Positions 8,701-16,486 of a DNA stretch of 64,000 nucleotides are shown one piece after another. Made by a program: the position numbers and the translations under genes. Position 1 is the stretch's first letter. The number at the start of each line of letters is the position of its first letter. Origin of the DNA: Fen-1258 sp964449775 (GTDB lineage: Bacteria; Bacteroidota; Ignavibacteria; Ignavibacteriales; Melioribacteraceae); the NCBI GenBank assembly GCA_964449775.1, contig CAYVBQ010000003.1, positions 98,677 through 162,676 on the forward strand, read 5' to 3'. The notes below the pieces were generated by a model. That model was not told where the DNA came from and ran no database searches. It worked only from the letters and a program-made list of their open reading frames with translations.

Positions 8701-10609
8701 ATTTTCATTATCGGTTTTGGAAGCGATGGCTTGCGGAACTCCGCTAATAGCAACAAGAAATATGGGAGTTGAGAGTTTCTGTACAGACGGCGAAAATTCG
8801 TTTTTGATTAACTACGGTGAGGTAGATTTATTAGCGGACAAAATACTTGCAGTATTAAAACATGAATTTGACAATAATATTCCTCTTCACGGGTTGAAAA
8901 CAGCTTCCGAATATTCGGAAGAAAATTCATTCAATAATTTTACAGGGATGCTCTCGGAACTTTTTTTAGATATTGCAAGCAGAAGAACAAAAATTAAAAA
9001 TCTGTTTGTGCAAACCGGAAGCGGAAGTTTTGAGTCCGCCCGGGCAAATCTTCCGCAAAGATGTATTAATGAAAGGAAAAAATTAAGTATAACGTATTTG
9101 GTATCGAACATTTCTGCAGTGACCGGTGGGAACCAAACCTTGCTGTACCAAGCGAATACGTTAGTCAATAGAGGGCATCGAGTTGTAATTGTAAGTTACA
9201 AACCCAAGCCCCAATGGTACAGGTTAAATGCGGAAGTTATCACTGTGCCCGAATCCGAAGAAATGTACAAATATGTTCCGGCAAGCGATGTTGTAATTGC
9301 AACATATTTTTTGAATGCACATGAATTAAAAAAAATCAATGCGCCGCTGAAAATATATTTTGCACAAGGCGATCAGTATGCTTTTAACGATGAATTATTA
9401 ATGAAGCAATGCAAAAAAGATTTCGTCTCTGCACAAAATAAAACTCTATCCAAAGAATCGTACCATATTGATGATGTAAAAGTAATAGCTAATTCGGAAG
9501 GATTTGCGGAATTGCTTAAAAGAAATTACAGTAGGGTGCCCGATGCGATACTCAATGTAGGTGTTGACCCGAAAGTTTTTTGCCCTCTGCAAAAATCTTA
9601 TGAAGGCTCAACAAAAAGAATACTTGTAGTCGGTCCGGATAATTACGGAACACAGCTCGAACCGCTTCATTTCAAAGGGATGGACGATGTTAAAGCTGCA
9701 TTGACGAAGTTAAAGGGGAAGTATCCGAATTTTACACTAGTAAGGGTTTCTAACACAACGCCCGAAATATTTAAAGATTTTGAATGTGAATTCTACTATT
9801 TACCTAATGATGAACTGAAAAAGTATTTATACGGGACTGCCGATATTCTAATTTATGCTTCGCATTATGAATCGTTGGGGCTTCCGCCGCTTGAAGCAAT
9901 GGCTGCGGGCACAGCCGTAATTTGTACAAACAACGTCGGCTCAAGAGAATATTGCCATAACAGAGAGAACTGTCTGTTGGTAAATACAAAAAGTCCGGAA
10001 GAAATTTCGCAAGCGTTACTAAAACTTTTGCGCGATAAAGATTTATCCGACAAGATTATTAACGGCGGTAAATTCACCTCGCTGCTTTACACGAAAGAAA
10101 GAGAAATTGAGAAACTGGAAAACATCATATACGATTTTCTTGCTGAGAAAGGATTTGATGTTATCGATACAAAGGCTGCCGGCAAAAATTTGTCTTCAGC
10201 GAATTTTGATGAGGCACTTAAGCTTGTTAACGAGTACATATCAAATAAAAATTTTGAAGATGCCATGACCCAGCTTGATTTTATCGAAAAAGAGATTAGT
10301 GAAGGCAATGGAAACGGAATCGATTACCTCGAAGTAGTTATTTATTTAAAGGGTGTGTGTCATCTCTTATCGGGTAATATCGAGGAAGCAAAAAGTCTTT
10401 TCGAACAATTGTTGAATGTTAACCCGGCATCTTCATCAGCATGTTACGGCTTGGGACAAATATTTTTATCGCAAGAATTATATGAACAAGCCAAAGTTAT
10501 GTTTGAATGGTCGATTAAAAATGATCCTAAAAATCAAATTGCAATCGATCTTCTTGCTAAAGTTAATGCTCTGCTCGGTCTTGAAGAATTTCACAACTCT
10601 TTGAATTGA
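5786..10609 (+). CDS. Giant multidomain glycosyltransferase (methyltransferase-GT2-GT4-GT4-TPR)
   Basis: 1607 residues, with five recognisable parts. (1) Residues about 45-175: SAM-dependent methyltransferase with motif I VFDAGVGRGGFYNI and FDVVTCLDVLEHIP. (2) About 229-430: family 2 glycosyltransferase, FTIVIPTYNQAGYLG, VNDGSTDNT and the metal-site region LSSDD. (3) About 650-690: two CxxC pairs (CQSC and CYGC), a zinc-ribbon-like linker. (4) About 716-1065: GT4 domain with ExxxxxxxE in YEGFSLSVLEAMACGTP. (5) About 1099-1440: a second GT4 with YESLGLPPLEAMAAGTA. TPR-like helices close the protein (about 1472-1605). It could build a short, possibly methylated glycan on one polypeptide, presumably in the cytoplasm because no signal peptide is present. 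Position between the sugar-nucleotide genes and flagellin suggests filament glycosylation; this is inference. Confidence 0.85.
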   Translation: MNQLNENEISKYNYLYENHEEDYGQTADTEPRFMITKSLIESISNAKTVFDAGVGRGGFYNIIKKEYSTCGIEASKVAVDKFHSEDKNVKNIFIQQIKSNYNPDSFDVVTCLDVLEHIPESELEIVFSNLLFIGKKYFIFSVANHSDIWNGQELHITQLEYDIWESMFEKHFKVIAGLEIHNGRAKIFLLEKNEESETTIGLKFSLFDFYNKLLPIYNSNKNICKNATPLFTIVIPTYNQAGYLGFALDSVLNQTIPFWEAIIVNDGSTDNTKEVIDKYLSLDKRFRVYHKENGGVASALNVGIKNARGEWICWLSSDDLFEPDKLFVHAEEIKKYPQIKFFYSHYYYFNDITKEKTHPGLWQSIPKSEFQVTKFLLGNYVHGNSIALHKSVFEKVGLFDISLRQAQDFDMWLRISAKFVSHYINRRTCVTRFHPGQDTNAFPDGMYFDSARACINFLNRHKFEELYPLLNLRNEYDIKTALIDSVEIALNLKSFMYKCGYIPALIDRMNEWIQHKSLAHLKRQIKDSIKEIINELTYKLPDKLTDAFNRILQDDSFSYKEYDLYEEMTHDIEQFLDEGDQKNATNFERYLHLLFTRRETKSLPFVVRERNYSPKIYDASLARASESLPYDKLTKFAVNPFSYEGKFLFNLEAECQSCKTKITLKDFMDVETKANEIKFVCYGCGKAYKISDGEIGKYFLHSACKVEENTNNGNKIAFIARGLSGKSGGTIIFTKYMQWLDKLGFELTVFCDTPKGDWTYIPGKYVHIENYDEFSLEEFSYIFLYSILDLSKIIKKINPGRIIYVCQAYEGFLYGETYENVRTDKPFFNSLHKTPIKVIAVSKHLQDFFKNNFGIESFYVPNFVDLNIFKPDKKIIKEKNTILFIGNPFQNLKGLNFLMAAVSRIQNLKNRIPDLKVIIAVGIATKEMKENMNKIREVFDCEVIFLSGLSSERMSELINMSSVYVCSSWYEGFSLSVLEAMACGTPLIATRNMGVESFCTDGENSFLINYGEVDLLADKILAVLKHEFDNNIPLHGLKTASEYSEENSFNNFTGMLSELFLDIASRRTKIKNLFVQTGSGSFESARANLPQRCINERKKLSITYLVSNISAVTGGNQTLLYQANTLVNRGHRVVIVSYKPKPQWYRLNAEVITVPESEEMYKYVPASDVVIATYFLNAHELKKINAPLKIYFAQGDQYAFNDELLMKQCKKDFVSAQNKTLSKESYHIDDVKVIANSEGFAELLKRNYSRVPDAILNVGVDPKVFCPLQKSYEGSTKRILVVGPDNYGTQLEPLHFKGMDDVKAALTKLKGKYPNFTLVRVSNTTPEIFKDFECEFYYLPNDELKKYLYGTADILIYASHYESLGLPPLEAMAAGTAVICTNNVGSREYCHNRENCLLVNTKSPEEISQALLKLLRDKDLSDKIINGGKFTSLLYTKEREIEKLENIIYDFLAEKGFDVIDTKAAGKNLSSANFDEALKLVNEYISNKNFEDAMTQLDFIEKEISEGNGNGIDYLEVVIYLKGVCHLLSGNIEEAKSLFEQLLNVNPASSSACYGLGQIFLSQELYEQAKVMFEWSIKNDPKNQIAIDLLAKVNALLGLEEFHNSLN

Positions 10610-10616
10610 GGTAAAA

Positions 10617-12146
10617 GTGCCTAAGTTGACGCTTTCAATAATTGTCAAGAACGAAGAAAAGTATCTTCGTGAATGTTTGGATTCTGTAAAAAATGTAGTT
10701 GATGAAATTGTTTTAGTTGATACCGGCTCGACCGACAACACTATTAAGATTGCCGAAGAGTATGGCGCTAAGATATTTAATTTCGCATGGGTTAATGATT
10801 TTTCTGCAGCAAGAAACTTTGCGCTTGGAAAATCAACCGGCGATTGGATCCTTTATCTTGATGCCGATGAGCGGCTGGATCATAATTCTATATCTGAATT
10901 AAAAAAACTTATAGAGAGCAATTCATCAATAGCTTATTACTGCACAGTAAAAAGTTATGATTCTGACGAGAGCCGGGATAATTCAATACGGTATTTACGC
11001 TTGTTCGCCAACTCACGGGAAATAAAATTCTTGGGAAAAGTACACGAACAGATAGAGCCCTCGCTGATAAAAAATAAGTATCAACTATTCAACTCAAACA
11101 TTCTTATCCATCATATCGGCTACAACATTTCTATAGAAGGGAAACAGAAGAAGGCACATAGAAATCTTTCTCTTTTAATGGAAGAATACAATTTGCATAA
11201 ATCAGCTTACGGTGCGTTTCAGATAGCTCAATCATATAATGTTCTTGATGAAAAAGAAAGTGCATATAAGTATTTTAAAATTGCAGGTGGAAGTGTTGAG
11301 CTCGATCGTTCATTAAGAGCACAATGTTTTTCATCTCTGGCTCTAATGGCTCATCATGATCATAAAATTAGTGATGCAGAAAAATATATTCAGTTCTCAC
11401 TAAAATTGGACGACCGCCAGTCGTTCTCGCAACTGCTTGCATCTAAAATTGCACTGCGCAGAGGAGATTATTTAACGGCAGAAGTTCGATGCCGGGGCGC
11501 TTATCAATTGAATCAAAATATATTGTTTGGAAGAGAACACTCTAAGCTGGCAATTATATTGGATACTGAAGAAGTGATTTATTTCGGACTGACACTCGCT
11601 ATTCAAAATAAAAATGGTACTAATATTAGTTTCTATCAAAAGGAATTATCCACTTACTATAACAGAAAGGAAAATGAAAACGGGATTATAAAATTAACAG
11701 TGATTCAAAAATTATTCAGCAACGCCGCGTTGAATCCAAACGAAGAAAAAATGTTTATTGAAATGGCAAATAAACATACTATGGATTTATTTTTGTACAC
11801 GCTTTTAGGTAATTCCAACAAACAACAAGTGTTTCAGTTGGCAAATGACTTGCTAAAGAAATTCCCCGATGCAGTCGAAGTCAAAAAAATAATCGCAAGG
11901 CTGCTGGACGATTCCGGGAAATTAGATGAAGCAATCCAACTATTGGAAAACGTTGTGGGAAAAGACCAGTATGATCCGGCAATCTTATTCTATCTTATTT
12001 CTTTCTATTTGAAAAAAGGAACAGAAGAAAAAATAAAATCTATGATTGGAAAATTAGAAAAAAATTACTCGCATATACCGGAGGTTATGGAGAGAGTCAG
12101 AAAACTAAGAAGAAAGCTGTTAATGCTAACCAGTGTTCCCCTTTAA
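10617..12146 (+). CDS. GT2 glycosyltransferase with C-terminal TPR repeats
   Basis: 509 residues from a GTG at 10617 behind GAGGTAAAA, seven bases after the giant gene. The N-terminal ~230 residues are a family 2 transferase: LTLSIIVKNEEKYLREC, VLVDTGSTDNT and YLDADERLD, which carries the DxD-type metal site, then a WVNDFSAARNFAL segment. This subgroup resembles SunS-like/beta-4-glucosyltransferase-type enzymes, some of which glycosylate proteins. The remainder is helical TPR-type repeat (for example ALMAHHDHKISDAEKYIQFS and LLDDSGKLDEAIQLLENV). TPRs in such enzymes commonly hold the protein acceptor. It is the last gene before flagellin, so a flagellar acceptor is plausible but unproven. Confidence 0.85.
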   Translation: MPKLTLSIIVKNEEKYLRECLDSVKNVVDEIVLVDTGSTDNTIKIAEEYGAKIFNFAWVNDFSAARNFALGKSTGDWILYLDADERLDHNSISELKKLIESNSSIAYYCTVKSYDSDESRDNSIRYLRLFANSREIKFLGKVHEQIEPSLIKNKYQLFNSNILIHHIGYNISIEGKQKKAHRNLSLLMEEYNLHKSAYGAFQIAQSYNVLDEKESAYKYFKIAGGSVELDRSLRAQCFSSLALMAHHDHKISDAEKYIQFSLKLDDRQSFSQLLASKIALRRGDYLTAEVRCRGAYQLNQNILFGREHSKLAIILDTEEVIYFGLTLAIQNKNGTNISFYQKELSTYYNRKENENGIIKLTVIQKLFSNAALNPNEEKMFIEMANKHTMDLFLYTLLGNSNKQQVFQLANDLLKKFPDAVEVKKIIARLLDDSGKLDEAIQLLENVVGKDQYDPAILFYLISFYLKKGTEEKIKSMIGKLEKNYSHIPEVMERVRKLRRKLLMLTSVPL

Positions 12147-12163
12147 TATTTTTAAAATAAACC

Positions 12164-12190
12164 TAAACATTTCTTAGCTGCCTCCGATAA
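12164..12190 (+). promoter_or_regulatory. Sigma-28 (FliA) type promoter of the flagellin gene
   Basis: TAAA at 12164-12167, exactly 15 bases, then TCCGATAA at 12183-12190. This matches the enterobacterial sigma-28 pattern TAAA-N15-GCCGATAA in all but the first base of the -10 element. It lies 77 bases upstream of the flagellin ATG. Together with FlgM encoded 3.5 kb downstream, it indicates the usual late-gene control of the filament. Confidence 0.8.
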
Positions 12191-12195
12191 TAATG

Positions 12196-12241
12196 TTGAG
12201 AACAGAGTGTTCTCAAAATAAACCAAGCAAGGAAGCTTGGT
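12196..12241 (+). promoter_or_regulatory. Double-hairpin 5' leader of the flagellin mRNA
   Basis: Two perfect stems follow the expected transcription start: TTGAGAAC/GTTCTCAA (12196-12203 with 12209-12216) and CCAAGC/GCTTGG (12223-12228 with 12235-12240). The ribosome site GGAGG near 12256 stays free. They may protect a highly expressed mRNA from 5' decay, or simply be a dispersed repeat that landed in the leader. Confidence 0.5.
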
Positions 12242-12267
12242 AAAAACAAAACACATGGAGGTACCAA

Positions 12268-13107
12268 ATGGCTTTCTCAGTTAACACAAATCTCGGAGCT
12301 CTTCAAGCTTACAACGCATTAGCTAAGGTTAATGCACAAACGGAACAAGCTCAATTGCGTTTAGCAACAACCAAAAAGATCAACAGTGTAGCCGATGACA
12401 CATCAGGTTTCAACGTTGGTAAAAGGTTGGAAGCTCAAACAATGAAGCAACAAGCACGACTCAGCAACATTTCTTCTGCAAAGAACTTTTTGTCAACTTC
12501 AGAATCTGCTCTTCAGCAAATAAATGACAAAATGAATCAAATTGCAGCTAAAGGAATTGATGCTGATGATCCATTAAAAGATCAGGCAAGTATTGCAAAA
12601 GATATCCGTACTCTCGCAAATGAAATTTCTTCTATCTTGAAGAGTACAGATATTAACGGAACACAATTGTTAGCAAGCACTGACGGTTCAACAGCAGTTA
12701 CAGCACCTTCTTTTGACGTTAGCGGTGTTGCTCTAACATTTGATTTTGCAAGCTCTGATTTAGGTTCTGCCGCACTTGCTACAAAAATTGGCACTGCCGG
12801 ATTAACAAGTATTACAGATGCTACAGCTATTGCCGCAGCTAAAGATGCCGCATTTACAACGGCGGCCGGTAAAGTTCGGGATGCTTTGGGTAAGATAGGT
12901 AACTTAACTCAAGCAGTCGAATCACGTTCAGACTTCTTAATTGCAGCAATTGCGAACAATACAGCTGGAATAAGCAGTCTCTTTGATGCAGACATGGCAG
13001 CAGAACAGTTAAATGCTACAAAGGGTCAGATCTCCGGTCAAATTGCAATTGCAATGTTATCCCAGCTGAACTCAGCGCCACAAAATCTCTTAGCACTTTT
13101 CCGTTAA
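12268..13107 (+). CDS. fliC: Flagellin, filament subunit
   Basis: 279 residues, at the short end for flagellins (about 270-500). The N-terminal D0/D1 region carries NTNLGALQAYNALAKVN and a KINSVADDTSGFNVGKRLEAQ stretch (canonical INSAADDAAG). The C-terminal D1/D0 helix ends in GQISGQIAIAMLSQLNSAPQNLLALF. The central part (residues about 140-190) is short and Ser/Thr/Ala-rich, so there is almost no D2/D3 surface domain. Those Ser/Thr would be the exposed sites if the neighbouring glycosyltransferases modify the filament. It is secreted by the flagellar export apparatus without a signal peptide, has its own sigma-28 type promoter, and is followed by a strong terminator. Confidence 0.96.
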   Translation: MAFSVNTNLGALQAYNALAKVNAQTEQAQLRLATTKKINSVADDTSGFNVGKRLEAQTMKQQARLSNISSAKNFLSTSESALQQINDKMNQIAAKGIDADDPLKDQASIAKDIRTLANEISSILKSTDINGTQLLASTDGSTAVTAPSFDVSGVALTFDFASSDLGSAALATKIGTAGLTSITDATAIAAAKDAAFTTAAGKVRDALGKIGNLTQAVESRSDFLIAAIANNTAGISSLFDADMAAEQLNATKGQISGQIAIAMLSQLNSAPQNLLALFR

Positions 13108-13120
13108 TTGAGCATAATTA

Positions 13121-13155
13121 GAGTTCCCCGCATAGCGGGGGGCTCTTTATTTTTT
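13121..13155 (+). terminator. Rho-independent terminator after flagellin
   Basis: GAGTTCCCCGC and GCGGGGGGCTC pair over 11 positions (two G-U) around an ATA loop, followed by TTTATTTTTT. It separates the highly expressed flagellin transcript from fliS. Confidence 0.9.
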
Positions 13156-13179
13156 AATAACTAATTTCGGTTATTCAAA

Positions 13180-13515
13180 ATGCAAACAGCGGCTCCATTC
13201 CAAAAAAATAGAAGAATCAATCCATATTTGGTAAATGAAATTATGGGTGCAAAGCCGGAACAATTATTAATTAAGATATACAACTTTGCAATTCTCCATT
13301 GCCAGAAACATAATATGATTAAAACTAATGAATCGCTTCAGGTATTAGTTAATTCTCTTAATTTTACCGATGAATCGGCCAGGGAAATATCTATCGGGCT
13401 TTTAAAATTATATCAATTCTGCCAGGAGGAGATGAGAAAAAAGAATTACTCTGAAGTTCAAAGGATATTGACGGAATTAAGAGACACATGGCAGGCAGCA
13501 TTTAATAGCAGGTAA
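13180..13515 (+). CDS. fliS: Flagellin chaperone FliS
   Basis: 111 residues, a four-helix export chaperone that binds the C-terminal helix of flagellin in the cytoplasm to prevent early polymerisation. Diagnostic features are NPYLVNEIMGAKPEQLLIKI near the N-terminus (FliS proteins typically read NxYxxxxI..A.PxxLixmlYe), a central helix with SLQVLVNSLNF and the final helical segment ILTELRDTWQAAF. It is slightly shorter than the usual 120-130 residues. It lies between flagellin and fliD, the common order, and ends five bases before the fliD ATG, so the two are co-translated. Confidence 0.85.
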   Translation: MQTAAPFQKNRRINPYLVNEIMGAKPEQLLIKIYNFAILHCQKHNMIKTNESLQVLVNSLNFTDESAREISIGLLKLYQFCQEEMRKKNYSEVQRILTELRDTWQAAFNSR

Positions 13516-13520
13516 TAAAA

Positions 13521-15284
13521 ATGGCATACGATCTATTAACTACCTCGGGTATAAACGGTCTTATTAATGATTTCAAAGTCTCTGAAACCAGCAAGCGAAT
13601 ACAACCATTATCTACACGCAAAACCCGTTATCAAAATCTTGATACTACTTATTCGACTCTAAGCAGTAAACTCGATACTCTGAAAAGTATTTTAGGTGAA
13701 TTGAAAATCTCCGGAACGTCTTCTGTGTTTGCCTCTAAAAAAGCAGATTCCTCAAATTCAACTTTTGTTACTGCAGCAGCTGCCGGTACTGCTGTTAGCG
13801 GATCGCAAGCCGTTAGGGTTAATCAACTTGCAAAAAACGATTTAGTTCTATCCCAGGATCTGACTTCGGCTTCGAACTCGACTGTAATAACATCCGCAGG
13901 AACTCACAATTTTGTAATTACTGCCGGGGATGGCAGCGGTGGTACATTAACAAGCAGCGTCTCGGCAACATTTTCTGCCTCCGATTTTACCGGCGGTTTC
14001 ATAACAAATCAAAAAGTAATGGGAATAATTCAGAGCGCAATTAACACTGATAAAGCTGTTGTTACATCCGGCTCTGTTACCGGAAGCACATTAAGCTCAG
14101 GCTCATTCAAACTAAATCTTAATGGAACAGAAACAGCAATTAATTATTCCGCCGGAACATACAGTGCTGTAATGGATAACATTGTTACTCAGATAAATTC
14201 CCTTTCGGGAATCACTGCTGAAAAGATTGTTAATGGCTCTAACTACCAACTAAAAGTTACTGTTACAGATGCATCGAAGTATTTAACGATAAGCGGCGAT
14301 ACAGGCACTTTGGTGAGCGAGTTGAATATTGCAACTACAAAAGAAATGGGCGCTTCGGGATTGGTTTCGGCATCTGTTTTTTCACCGGTGTCTACAACCT
14401 CGCAATTATCGTTAACCACAAAACAATCCGGTTACGATTATAGAATACTATCCCTTTCAGATTCGGGTTTGAGCACTGGATTGAATTCTGTAGGTTTGAA
14501 CCTTGGCGGTACACGACAAGTATTTGTACAAAATGCGGGTTTGGATACCCCCGGTTATGTTTATACTACTACCCAGCTTAATTCGAAATTTGAGTTCAAT
14601 GGTGTCAATATCGAAAGGAACTCGAACGTGATTACGGATTTAATAACGGGCGTTACAGTTTCCTTAAAGGCATTAATGCAGTCAACGGATTCAACTGTAA
14701 ATTTATCTGTTACTAACGACGGCACTGCCGGCAAAACAAAAATTCAAGATTTCATTACAAAGTTCAACGATGTCTTTACCTTCATAAAAGATAGATCTAA
14801 AACTACAACACAGGGCAGCCGCGGTCTGCTGATAGGCGATTCAAGCGCATCAACCTTGTTGAATATTTTTAGTTCAACCGGCTATTCCAGCGTATCGGGT
14901 ATCAGCACTGCCGAGATAAATACACTCTCGAAGATTGGAATTACATTTAACCCAACTACCGGTTTAAGCATTTCGGATTCAACACAGCTTGATAATGCAC
15001 TGAGAGATAAAGCATCTCAGGTTGACGCTTTATTCAGTTCTACAAATGGAATTGCGGCTGCGCTTTATGATAGAATTACTCCGTATTTAGGATCATCTGG
15101 ATATTTGACAAAAGCCAAAACAAATTTCACCACTACAATATCTGCATTGAACGATAGTATTACGTCTGCGCAAAATGGAATTGATAAGAGGGCTGAATCT
15201 TTGCGCGCACAATATCAGAAATTACAACTGCAACTATCACAATTACTTTCAAACCAATCATATTTTAGCAGCACCGGATATTAG
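13521..15284 (+). CDS. fliD: Flagellar cap protein FliD (hook-associated protein 2)
   Basis: 587 residues. It forms the cap at the filament tip and inserts flagellin subunits. The N-terminus has the FliD_N pattern (TTSGINGLINDF, then coiled coil with TRYQNLDTTYSTLSSKLDTL, and later QAVRVNQLAKND). The middle is Ser/Thr/Gly-rich beta domains. The FliD_C end carries TKIQDFITKFNDVFTFIKD, LSKIGITFNPTTGLSI, and a terminal coiled coil ending in QLQLQLSQLLSNQSYFSSTGY. Length is typical. It is in one unit with fliS and followed by an inverted repeat at 15304-15386. Confidence 0.93.
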   Translation: MAYDLLTTSGINGLINDFKVSETSKRIQPLSTRKTRYQNLDTTYSTLSSKLDTLKSILGELKISGTSSVFASKKADSSNSTFVTAAAAGTAVSGSQAVRVNQLAKNDLVLSQDLTSASNSTVITSAGTHNFVITAGDGSGGTLTSSVSATFSASDFTGGFITNQKVMGIIQSAINTDKAVVTSGSVTGSTLSSGSFKLNLNGTETAINYSAGTYSAVMDNIVTQINSLSGITAEKIVNGSNYQLKVTVTDASKYLTISGDTGTLVSELNIATTKEMGASGLVSASVFSPVSTTSQLSLTTKQSGYDYRILSLSDSGLSTGLNSVGLNLGGTRQVFVQNAGLDTPGYVYTTTQLNSKFEFNGVNIERNSNVITDLITGVTVSLKALMQSTDSTVNLSVTNDGTAGKTKIQDFITKFNDVFTFIKDRSKTTTQGSRGLLIGDSSASTLLNIFSSTGYSSVSGISTAEINTLSKIGITFNPTTGLSISDSTQLDNALRDKASQVDALFSSTNGIAAALYDRITPYLGSSGYLTKAKTNFTTTISALNDSITSAQNGIDKRAESLRAQYQKLQLQLSQLLSNQSYFSSTGY

Positions 15285-15303
15285 AAAAGATGAATGAGGC
15301 GTA

Positions 15304-15386
15304 TCTAAAAAGGTCTTTTATGCAATTTTACTATATGAATACAAACCCAATTCAAAATTTTTTTAATTTAAATATACCTTTTTAGA
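15304..15386. repeat. Inverted repeat TCTAAAAAGGT / ACCTTTTTAGA
   Basis: TCTAAAAAGGT at 15304-15314 and its exact reverse complement at 15376-15386 enclose 61 AT-rich bases. The right end, ACCTTTTTAGAGTAAACTCAT, is nearly identical to the right end of the 59127-59255 element (ACCTTTTTGGAGTGAACTCAT), so this is the same repeat family with a different centre. It sits in the short gap between fliD and the next gene and overlaps its leader. Confidence 0.6.
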
Positions 15387-15394
15387 GTAAACTC

Positions 15395-15730
15395 ATGAAT
15401 GAAGTCCAAATAAAAGTTAGCCGTATAATGCTTCTTATGGATGAAGTCTCATCGCGTTTAGACAGTTTGAACTTCGAAACCTTTGATTCGCTGTTCTCCG
15501 AAATTCTTGTATTAGCTAAAGAATCTAAATTGCTAAGAGAAGAATCAGTTCAAAAATACGGCAGAGAAAAATTGGTATTTTACAATCCAGAAATGTTTTC
15601 CATTGCTAAACAAATTGAAAAAAAATACGATAATATTGTTGAGAGGTATTCACAGGAAGAAAAGAGACTGGAAAAAGAGCTTTCTGGAGTTATTAGCAAG
15701 AAAAAAATTACAAATTATCTAAGGTACTAA
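15395..15730 (+). CDS. Small helical protein, possible FliT/FlgN-type flagellar chaperone
   Basis: 111 residues, entirely helical by appearance, rich in Lys and Glu, with no signal peptide or membrane segment. No clear family motif is visible. Its place directly after fliD and one base before a flgM-like gene, its size and its long amphipathic helices (LMDEVSSRLDSLNFETFDSL and KQIEKKYDNIVERYSQEEKR) fit a FliT- or FlgN-type export chaperone for FliD or the hook-associated proteins. This is inferred mainly from context; a structure comparison would decide it. Confidence 0.6.
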   Translation: MNEVQIKVSRIMLLMDEVSSRLDSLNFETFDSLFSEILVLAKESKLLREESVQKYGREKLVFYNPEMFSIAKQIEKKYDNIVERYSQEEKRLEKELSGVISKKKITNYLRY

Positions 15731-15731
15731 C

Positions 15732-15983
15732 GTGGAAATCAAAGGTGTTTCAAATAGCCCCTTCTTTGTTGATAAGACAAAGAAAAATAAATCTGAAGCC
15801 GTTCAAAATCAGGATGCAAAAGACAAAATTGAAATTTCTTCTGAAGGACGCGACATGGCAAAGGTAGAACTTAGCCCTACTCGATTAGAAGAAATTCGTG
15901 AACGCATCAGCACAAATTTTTATAACTCCGACGAAGCTTTAAATAAAGTTGCTGATAAAATCTTAGCTGAATTCAAAAAATAA
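15732..15983 (+). CDS. flgM: Anti-sigma-28 factor FlgM
   Basis: 83 residues from a GTG at 15732, one base after the preceding stop. FlgM binds sigma-28 until hook completion and is then exported, releasing late flagellar transcription. The N-terminal half is disordered and Lys-rich. The C-terminal half carries the family pattern DKIEISSEGRDMAK, then RLEEIRERISTNFYNSDEAL and VADKILAEF (compare RIxxGxYxxxxxxVAxxil). It is a little shorter than the usual 90-100 residues. Its presence pairs with the sigma-28 type promoter of flagellin; the sigma factor gene itself is not in the window. Confidence 0.83.
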   Translation: MEIKGVSNSPFFVDKTKKNKSEAVQNQDAKDKIEISSEGRDMAKVELSPTRLEEIRERISTNFYNSDEALNKVADKILAEFKK

Positions 15984-16028
15984 GTATTATTTTGCAACAC
16001 ACTTTTATTGTCTATTCTACTTAGGGTC

Positions 16029-16421
16029 ATGGAAAAACGGTTTAAAGTATTAGTGGTTGATGACGAAGAATTAGCTCAGGATTTTTTAAAATATTTCCTC
16101 TCCAAAAAATTTGACGTTCATACTTGCGGCAGCGTTAATTCGTTTTACAGCATAATTGACAATATTGAGTTCGATTTGATCTTGATGGATGTCTCTTTAA
16201 AAGATTGTAAAGATGGTATTGACTTGACTCGCGAATTGAAGAAAATGGAAAAATATAAGGACACACCCGTTTTTATCCTTACCGCATTTAACACAACTAA
16301 AGAAAGAAACAGTTCATTTGAAGCCGGCGCGCAACAGTTCTTAGCAAAACCGGTTGACGGAAAATCACTTATCCAGTTGATTGATTCTGTCCTAACAAAA
16401 CATGAATCTGTACTTAGCTAA
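16029..16421 (+). CDS. Single-domain response regulator (CheY-like receiver)
   Basis: About 130 residues from the ATG at 16029; a TTG at 16008 is in frame but less likely. It is a receiver domain only. The acidic pocket is VVDDEE, the phospho-acceptor Asp is in DLILMDVSL, Thr is in ILTAFN and the invariant Lys is in LAKPVDG. With no output domain it would act by docking, as CheY or Spo0F do. It follows flgM, so a role in motility is possible, but no histidine kinase is nearby. It is a paralogue of the receiver at 46514-46930: both have an SFY segment after strand 2 and a KDGxxxTRELxx stretch after the Asp. Confidence 0.88.
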   Translation: MEKRFKVLVVDDEELAQDFLKYFLSKKFDVHTCGSVNSFYSIIDNIEFDLILMDVSLKDCKDGIDLTRELKKMEKYKDTPVFILTAFNTTKERNSSFEAGAQQFLAKPVDGKSLIQLIDSVLTKHESVLS

Positions 16422-16486
16422 TCATTCGAAATCTCTGAAAATAAAAACTGTCATTTACTTTAAACTTCTGAAAAATTTTGCTGTTT

